Source: JBAYSY01 sp041675885
GTDB lineage: Bacteria; Pseudomonadota; Alphaproteobacteria; Rhodobacterales; Rhodobacteraceae
Length of the DNA: 28,822 bases
Assembly (NCBI GenBank): GCA_041675885.1
Contig: JBAYSY010000037.1
Location: forward strand, 1 to 28,822
Direction: 5' to 3'
The position numbers and the translations under genes are program-made. How positions within the stretch are numbered: the stretch's first letter is position 1; each line of letters starts with the position of its first letter. This document shows positions 24,246-28,822 of this stretch, one piece after another. The notes beneath the pieces were generated by a model that was not told the origin of the DNA, did not search any database, and saw nothing but the letters and a program-made list of their open reading frames with translations.

Positions 24246-25271
24246 TCACACCAGCCGGAAGGCGCCGGGGATACCGTCCCGGCCGTCAAGGATCAGGTCG
24301 GCCATGATCCCCGCCACCTTCGGCGCCAGCGCGAAGCCGATGCGGAAGCCGCCGTTGGCAACGTAATGTCCGTCCCGCCCCGGCCATGCACCCATCAGCG
24401 GATGCGGCGTCGCGGCGCGCGGCCGCAGCCCTGCCCAGCGCGCCACCACCGGGGCACCTTCGAGCCACGGACACAGCGCCACCGCCCGCGCATGCGGCAC
24501 ATCAAGCTGCGCGTCGGTGGTGTCGGGCCGGTCGTAGTCGCGTTCCGAGGTCGAGCCCACCGCCACCGTGCCACCGGCATGGGGCACCACATGCAGGCCG
24601 GGCGCATAGATCTGCGGCGCATCCCCCGCGTCGAGGCGCAGCGACAGCGCCTGACCCTTGACGCCACCGCCCATCCCGCGCCCCAGTGCCGCGCCGAGGT
24701 CGGCAAGCCCGGCCGCGCCGGTGGCCCAGAGCACCGGGCCTTCCGCCTCGCCTTCGGTCTCGATGGTCCCCCCGGCGGCGCGGATCGCCGCCGCCAGCGC
24801 CGCGCAGGCCATGCGCGGGTGCAGCCGGGCCGAAAGCGTGTCCTCGACCACCAGCCCGGTGGGCGAAAGCGGCGCAAAGGGGCCGCTCGCGGGCACCACC
24901 CGCCATTCCGCCGCGCCGTGCCAGAGGTCCGCCGCTCCCGCCACCCGGCGGCGGGCGGTCTCGACCGCCTTTTCGTCCATGAGCGGCTGCACCCGGCCCA
25001 GCCTTGCATAGCCCGTGGGCAGGCCCGCGGCCTCGGCCACTTCCGCCCACCAGCCTTCGGCCATCAGCAGCGCATCAAGCTGGAACGCCTTGATATCGTT
25101 CCACCCTTCGGGCGCATGGGGGGAAAGCGCGCCGACAAGCCCGCCCGAGGCCCCCGCGCCCACCCCACCGGGGTCGATCACCCGGACGCAGGCGCCGCGC
25201 CGGGCGGCCTCCCATGCGGCAGCGAGGCCGAACACGCCCGCCCCCATCACCGTCAGATCGCGCATTGCCAT
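24246..25271 (-). CDS. FAD-dependent oxidoreductase of the MnmC C-terminal-domain type
   Basis: 341 aa, DAO-type fold. The dinucleotide-binding motif is GAGVFGLAAAWEAARRG (about 10-26), then GGVGAGASGGLVGALSPHAP and the C-terminal FAD contact NGGFRIGFALAP. It resembles the oxidase domain of MnmC, which converts cmnm5(s2)U34 in tRNA to the aminomethyl form before methylation; glycine oxidase-like enzymes are the alternative. Its position opposite mnmD supports the tRNA role. The ATG at 25271 (MAMRDLTV) is chosen, with GGGGAAGG about 10 nt upstream; a second ATG at 25265 is possible. Confidence 0.85.
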   Translation of the reverse strand: MAMRDLTVMGAGVFGLAAAWEAARRGACVRVIDPGGVGAGASGGLVGALSPHAPEGWNDIKAFQLDALLMAEGWWAEVAEAAGLPTGYARLGRVQPLMDEKAVETARRRVAGAADLWHGAAEWRVVPASGPFAPLSPTGLVVEDTLSARLHPRMACAALAAAIRAAGGTIETEGEAEGPVLWATGAAGLADLGAALGRGMGGGVKGQALSLRLDAGDAPQIYAPGLHVVPHAGGTVAVGSTSERDYDRPDTTDAQLDVPHARAVALCPWLEGAPVVARWAGLRPRAATPHPLMGAWPGRDGHYVANGGFRIGFALAPKVAGIMADLILDGRDGIPGAFRLV

Positions 25272-25337
25272 TTGCCGCGCCCTTCCCCATGCTCCACCCC
25301 TGTTCGGCGGGACCGTTTCACCCGGGGGATAGGCGAA

Positions 25338-26033
25338 ATGCAGGCAGCCGACCAGAGCGGGATCGACTGGCGCGACGGCGTGACGCCGGTCTCGCGCCGT
25401 TTCGACGACCCCTATTTCAGCGTGACGGACGGGCTGGCCGAAACCCGCCACGTGTTCCTTGGGGGCAACGGGCTGCCGGAGCGGTTCCGCCCCGGCTTCC
25501 ATATCGCGGAACTGGGCTTCGGCACCGGGCTGAACATGCTGGCGGCGCTGATCGCATGGCGCGCAAGCGGCACCCAAGGCCCGCTCCGCTTCACCAGTTT
25601 CGAGGCATTCCCGCTGAGCGCGGACGAGATCGCCCGGGCGCTTGCATCCTTCCCCGAGGCCAGTGCGGCGGCCGGGCCGTTCCTTGCGCAATGGGCCGAG
25701 GGCCGACGGCGGATCGAATTGCCCGACCTGAGCGCCGAAATCATCCCCGGCGACGCCCGCGCCACCCTGCCCGACTGGCCGGGCCGCGCCGACGCGTGGT
25801 TCCTCGACGGCTTCTCCCCGGCGAAGAACCCGGAACTCTGGTCGCCCGAACTCATGGCCGGGGTCGCCCGCCGCACCGCGCCCGGCGGCAGCGCCGCGAC
25901 CTATACCGCGGCGGGCCATGTCCGCAGGGCCTTGCAGGCGGCCGGGTTCCGGGTAGAGCGGACGGCGGGCTTCGGGACGAAACGCCACATGACCCGCGCC
26001 CGGATCGACTCTCCGCCCCCGGACCCGACATGA
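25338..26033 (+). CDS. mnmD: MnmD, tRNA 5-methylaminomethyl-2-thiouridine methyltransferase
   Basis: 231 aa, equal to the methyltransferase half of MnmC. It transfers a methyl group from SAM to 5-aminomethyl-(2-thio)uridine at tRNA wobble position 34. Motifs: RFDDPYFS near the N-terminus with ETRHVFLGGNGLPERF, the SAM loop ELGFGTGLN, LRFTSFEAFP, and the family hallmark DGFSPAKNPELWS. The C-terminus has GFGTKRHM. The start at 25338 sits in AGGCGAAATGCAGG, a 14-mer also found at 26971-26984. Its stop overlaps the next start (ATGA, 26030-26033). The oxidase partner is a separate divergent gene 66 bp away. Confidence 0.92.
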   Translation: MQAADQSGIDWRDGVTPVSRRFDDPYFSVTDGLAETRHVFLGGNGLPERFRPGFHIAELGFGTGLNMLAALIAWRASGTQGPLRFTSFEAFPLSADEIARALASFPEASAAAGPFLAQWAEGRRRIELPDLSAEIIPGDARATLPDWPGRADAWFLDGFSPAKNPELWSPELMAGVARRTAPGGSAATYTAAGHVRRALQAAGFRVERTAGFGTKRHMTRARIDSPPPDPT

Positions 26034-26902
26034 CCGAACAGAATCCCCGCCTCGGCATCTGGCTGATGATCGCCGCCACCATCGTCTTTGCGTTGCAGGA
26101 CGGCATCTCGCGCCATCTCGGCGGGGAATACAACGTGATGATGGTGGTGATGGTCCGCTACTGGTTCTTCGCCGCCTTCGTGATCGCCATCGCGGCACGC
26201 CAGCGCGGCGGGCTGCGGGCGGCGGTGCGCACCCGCTACCCGGTGTTGCAGATCACCCGCGGGCTGCTCCTGGCGGCGGAAATCTGCGTCACCGTGGTCG
26301 CCTTCGTGCTGCTCGGGCTGGTCGAGACCCATGCGGTGTTCATCTGCTACCCGCTGCTGGTCGCGGCGCTCTCCGGCCCGGTGCTGGGCGAGCATGTGGG
26401 CTGGCGGCGCTGGGCGGCGATCGGGGTCGGGTTCATCGGTATCCTGATCGTGCTGCGACCGGGGGTGGCGGTGTTCTCGCCCTATGCGCTGATCCCGCTG
26501 CTGGCGGCCCTCATGTTCGCGGTTTACGGGCTGCTGACGCGCTATGTGGCGCGGGGCGACAGTGCCGGGGTCAGCTTCTTCTGGACCGGCACCACCGGCG
26601 CGGTGGCGATGACGCTGGCCGGGGTGTGGTTCTGGGAGCCGATGAGCGGCCCGGACTGGGGCTGGATGGCGGTGCTGTGCTGCACGGCGGTGCTTGGGCA
26701 TTTCCTGCTGATCAAGGCCTATGCTGTCGCCGAGGCAAGCGCGGTGCAGCCTATCGCCTATCTGCAACTGATCTGGGCCGCGGCGCTGGGCGTCACCCTG
26801 TTCGGCGAGGTGGTGACCGCGAATGTCGCCATCGGAGCGGCGGTGGTGTCCGGGGCCGGGCTGTTCACGCTGTGGCGGGCGCGGCAGCGGGCCGGGGGCT
26901 GA
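26030..26902 (+). CDS. EamA-family (DMT superfamily) transporter
   Basis: 290 aa with ten predicted spans. The first EamA repeat starts GIWLMIAATIVFALQDGISR and ends with LGEHVGWRRWAAIGVGFIGI; the second ends LFGEVVTANVAIGAAVVSGAG. It is a metabolite/drug transporter of unknown substrate. Start overlaps the mnmD stop (ATGA), so the two are co-translated, although a functional link with tRNA modification is not evident. It differs clearly from the EamA protein at 18028-18954 and is not a recent duplicate. Confidence 0.9.
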   Translation: MTEQNPRLGIWLMIAATIVFALQDGISRHLGGEYNVMMVVMVRYWFFAAFVIAIAARQRGGLRAAVRTRYPVLQITRGLLLAAEICVTVVAFVLLGLVETHAVFICYPLLVAALSGPVLGEHVGWRRWAAIGVGFIGILIVLRPGVAVFSPYALIPLLAALMFAVYGLLTRYVARGDSAGVSFFWTGTTGAVAMTLAGVWFWEPMSGPDWGWMAVLCCTAVLGHFLLIKAYAVAEASAVQPIAYLQLIWAAALGVTLFGEVVTANVAIGAAVVSGAGLFTLWRARQRAGG

Positions 26903-26931
26903 AGCCCGGACAGCCTGCGGGACGGAGAGCG

Positions 26932-26950
26932 CCGGGGGCGCTGCCCCCGG
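26932..26950 (+). terminator. Hairpin after the EamA transporter gene
   Basis: CCGGGGGC (26932-26939) and GCCCCCGG (26943-26950) form a perfect 8-bp stem with a 3-nt loop, 29 bp past the stop. It is followed by ACCCCCGGGATATTTCC, a phrase resembling a common intergenic sequence of Rhodobacteraceae genomes as I recall it. There is no long T-run, so strength as a terminator is uncertain. Confidence 0.5.
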
Positions 26951-27023
26951 ACCCCCGGGATATTTCCACAAGGCGAAATGCAGGAAGGGGGGAACATATA
27001 CGCCTGCCCCGCCCCTTGAACCG

Positions 27024-27038
27024 GAACAAAAAGTGTCC
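27024..27038 (+). promoter_or_regulatory. Candidate LexA (SOS) box upstream of uvrB
   Basis: GAAC-AAAAAGT-GTCC fits the alphaproteobacterial LexA pattern GAAC-N7-GAAC in spacing, first half and A-rich centre, with two mismatches in the second half. It lies 28 bp before the uvrB ATG and overlaps a possible -35 box TTGAAC (27016-27021). uvrB is SOS-controlled in many bacteria, which supports but does not prove the call. Confidence 0.4.
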
Positions 27039-27065
27039 ATCCTTCAGGGGGCGGAAGGAATCACC

Positions 27066-28822
27066 ATGCCCCACAACAACACCAACGCCCCCGTCGAACG
27101 GCCCGACGTGCTGACCCGCCCCAAGCTGGAAGGCGGGCGGGCGTTCATCATGCACGCCCCCTTCGCGCCCGCGGGCGACCAGCCCACCGCCATCGCCGAA
27201 CTGGTCGAGGGGATCGGGGCGGGGGAGCGCAACCAGGTGCTCCTGGGCGCGACCGGCACCGGCAAGACCTTCACCATGGCCAAGGTGATCGAGGCCACCC
27301 AGCGCCCGGCGATCATCCTTGCCCACAACAAGACGCTGGCCGCCCAGCTCTACGGCGAGTTCAAGGCGTTCTTTCCCGAAAACGCGGTGGAATATTTCGT
27401 CTCCTACTACGACTACTACCAGCCCGAGGCTTACGTCGCCCGCACCGATACCTTCATCGAGAAGGAATCGCAGATCAACGAACAGATCGACCGGATGCGC
27501 CATTCGGCCACCCGCGCCCTGCTGGAACGCGACGACTTGATCATCGTCGCCTCGGTGTCCTGCATCTACGGTATCGGCTCGGTCGAGACCTATTCGGCCA
27601 TGACCCAGGACATGCAGGTGGGCATGCTCTACGACCAGCGCAGGTTCATCACCGAACTGGTCGCCCAGCAATACAAGCGCAACGACGCGGCATTCCAGCG
27701 CGGCAGCTTCCGCGTGCGCGGCGACGTGGTGGAGGTCTGGCCCGCCCACCTCGAAGACCGGGCCTGGCGGTTCAGCTTTTTCGGCGAGGAGCTTGAGGCG
27801 ATCACCGAATTCGACCCGCTGACCGGCGAGAAGACCGACCGGTTCGAGCAGATCCGCATCTACGCCAACTCGCATTACGTCACCCCGCGCCCCACCCTGC
27901 AACAGGCGATCAAGGGCATCCGCGAGGAACTGCACCGCAGGGTCAGGCAGTTCACCGAGGAAGGCAAGCTCCTGGAGGCACAGCGGCTGGAGCAGCGCTG
28001 CAACTTCGACCTGGAGATGCTGGAGGCCACCGGCGTCTGCGCCGGGATCGAGAACTATTCGCGCTACCTCACCGGCCGCGCGCCCGGCGAACCGCCGCCG
28101 ACGCTGTTCGAGTTCATCCCCGACCATGCCATCGTCTTCGCCGACGAATCCCACGTCTCGGTGCCGCAGATCGGCGGCATGTATCGCGGCGACTACCGGC
28201 GCAAGTTCACGCTGGCGGAACACGGCTTCCGCCTGCCGTCCTGCATGGACAACCGGCCCTTGAAGTTCGAGGAATGGGACGCGATGCGGCCGCAGTCGGT
28301 CTTCGTTTCGGCCACCCCGGCGGCCTGGGAACTGGAACAGGCGGGCGGCGTGTTCGCCGAACAGGTGATCCGCCCGACCGGCCTGCTGGACCCCGAGGTG
28401 GAGATCCGCCCGGTGGCGATGCAGGTCGATGACCTCCTGGACGAGGTGCGCAAGGTCGCGGCGCAGGGGCTGCGGGTGCTGGTCACCACGCTGACCAAGC
28501 GCATGGCCGAAGACCTGACCGAATACCTGCACGAACAGGGCGTGCGGGTGCGCTACATGCATTCCGACATCGACACCATCGAGCGGATCGAGATCCTGCG
28601 CGACCTGCGGCTGGGCGCCTTCGACGTTCTGGTGGGGATCAACCTGCTGCGCGAGGGGCTGGATATCCCCGAATGCGGGCTGGTGGCGATCCTCGACGCC
28701 GACAAGGAGGGCTTCCTGCGCTCCGAAACCTCGCTGATCCAGACCATCGGCCGCGCGGCGAGGAACGCCGAGGGAAGGGTGATCATGTATGCCGACCGCA
28801 TCACCGGCAGCATGGAACGCGC
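27066..28822 (+). CDS. uvrB: UvrB, excinuclease ABC subunit B (C-terminus beyond window)
   Basis: UvrB verifies damage handed over by UvrA and recruits UvrC in nucleotide excision repair. 585 residues are present; the gene leaves the right edge in helicase motif VI region after QTIGRAARN. Walker A is GATGTGKTFT; the damage-probing beta-hairpin is YYDYYQPEAYV; the DESH helicase box is in FADESHVSVPQIGGM; VSATPAAWE and GINLLREGLDIPE are intact. AAGGA lies about 9 nt before the ATG at 27066, giving a 20-residue N-terminal extension before the conserved core. The C-terminal UvrC-binding domain is not in the window. Confidence 0.97.
   Translation, partial: MPHNNTNAPVERPDVLTRPKLEGGRAFIMHAPFAPAGDQPTAIAELVEGIGAGERNQVLLGATGTGKTFTMAKVIEATQRPAIILAHNKTLAAQLYGEFKAFFPENAVEYFVSYYDYYQPEAYVARTDTFIEKESQINEQIDRMRHSATRALLERDDLIIVASVSCIYGIGSVETYSAMTQDMQVGMLYDQRRFITELVAQQYKRNDAAFQRGSFRVRGDVVEVWPAHLEDRAWRFSFFGEELEAITEFDPLTGEKTDRFEQIRIYANSHYVTPRPTLQQAIKGIREELHRRVRQFTEEGKLLEAQRLEQRCNFDLEMLEATGVCAGIENYSRYLTGRAPGEPPPTLFEFIPDHAIVFADESHVSVPQIGGMYRGDYRRKFTLAEHGFRLPSCMDNRPLKFEEWDAMRPQSVFVSATPAAWELEQAGGVFAEQVIRPTGLLDPEVEIRPVAMQVDDLLDEVRKVAAQGLRVLVTTLTKRMAEDLTEYLHEQGVRVRYMHSDIDTIERIEILRDLRLGAFDVLVGINLLREGLDIPECGLVAILDADKEGFLRSETSLIQTIGRAARNAEGRVIMYADRITGSMER

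Noticed and set aside
18028..26902. The two EamA transporters as a recent duplication
   Set aside because: They share only family-level motifs and differ in length and most residues.

Overview
The window is high-GC, densely coded, and reads as chromosomal sequence of an alphaproteobacterium, most likely of the family Rhodobacteraceae. The basis is protein flavour and gene order (ruvC-ruvA, dnaX-ybaB-recR, a small DUF1127 gene, katG opposite oxyR, split mnmD and FAD-oxidoreductase genes) and short GC-rich intergenic hairpins. No rRNA, tRNA, CRISPR array, phage or insertion sequence was found. The assignment rests on recognition from memory, not on a search.

Layout. 1-626 (minus): start of ruvA and complete ruvC, coupled by ATGA. 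627-1013 has no gene. 1014-1232 (plus): DUF1127 small protein. 1403-3513 (minus): a single-span membrane protein, prmA, msrA. 3690-10339 (minus): a four-gene peptide/nickel-type ABC importer, the most unusual locus here. 10598-10900 (plus): a shortened crcB. 11049-14447 (plus): a GMC flavin oxidoreductase and a DHA2-type MFS transporter. 14522-16696 (minus) and 16864-17799 (plus): katG and oxyR, divergent. 18028-19816 (plus): an EamA transporter and an L,D-transpeptidase lipoprotein. 19887-21081 (minus): a three-gene set of small membrane protein, tyrosine-phosphatase-like enzyme and DUF6404-like membrane protein, overlapping end to start. 21202-23937 (plus): dnaX-ybaB-recR. 24246-25271 (minus) and 25338-26902 (plus): a FAD oxidoreductase divergent from mnmD, which overlaps an EamA transporter. 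27066-28822 (plus): uvrB, cut by the window end.

The system to look at is the ABC importer. (1) Its substrate-binding protein appears circularly permuted: right after the signal peptide comes the segment that normally ends family-5 binding proteins, then the normal N-terminal part, and the protein stops where the missing segment would begin. (2) Its DppC-type permease carries about 285 extra residues in the first periplasmic loop, with seven repeats of about 40 residues that look like a seven-bladed beta-propeller. (3) Its two ATPases are fused, and the second C-terminal cysteine motif is split by about 78 extra residues. (4) A strong hairpin with a T-rich tail separates the binding-protein gene from the permease genes. 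Three components of one importer are remodelled, which suggests a coordinated change in how the binding protein docks or how import is gated.

Other themes are oxidative-stress defence (katG, oxyR, msrA), DNA repair and recombination (ruvC, ruvA, recR, uvrB, dnaX), a REP-like palindromic repeat in four intergenic gaps, and a 131-bp inverted-repeat element between recR and the FAD oxidoreductase gene.
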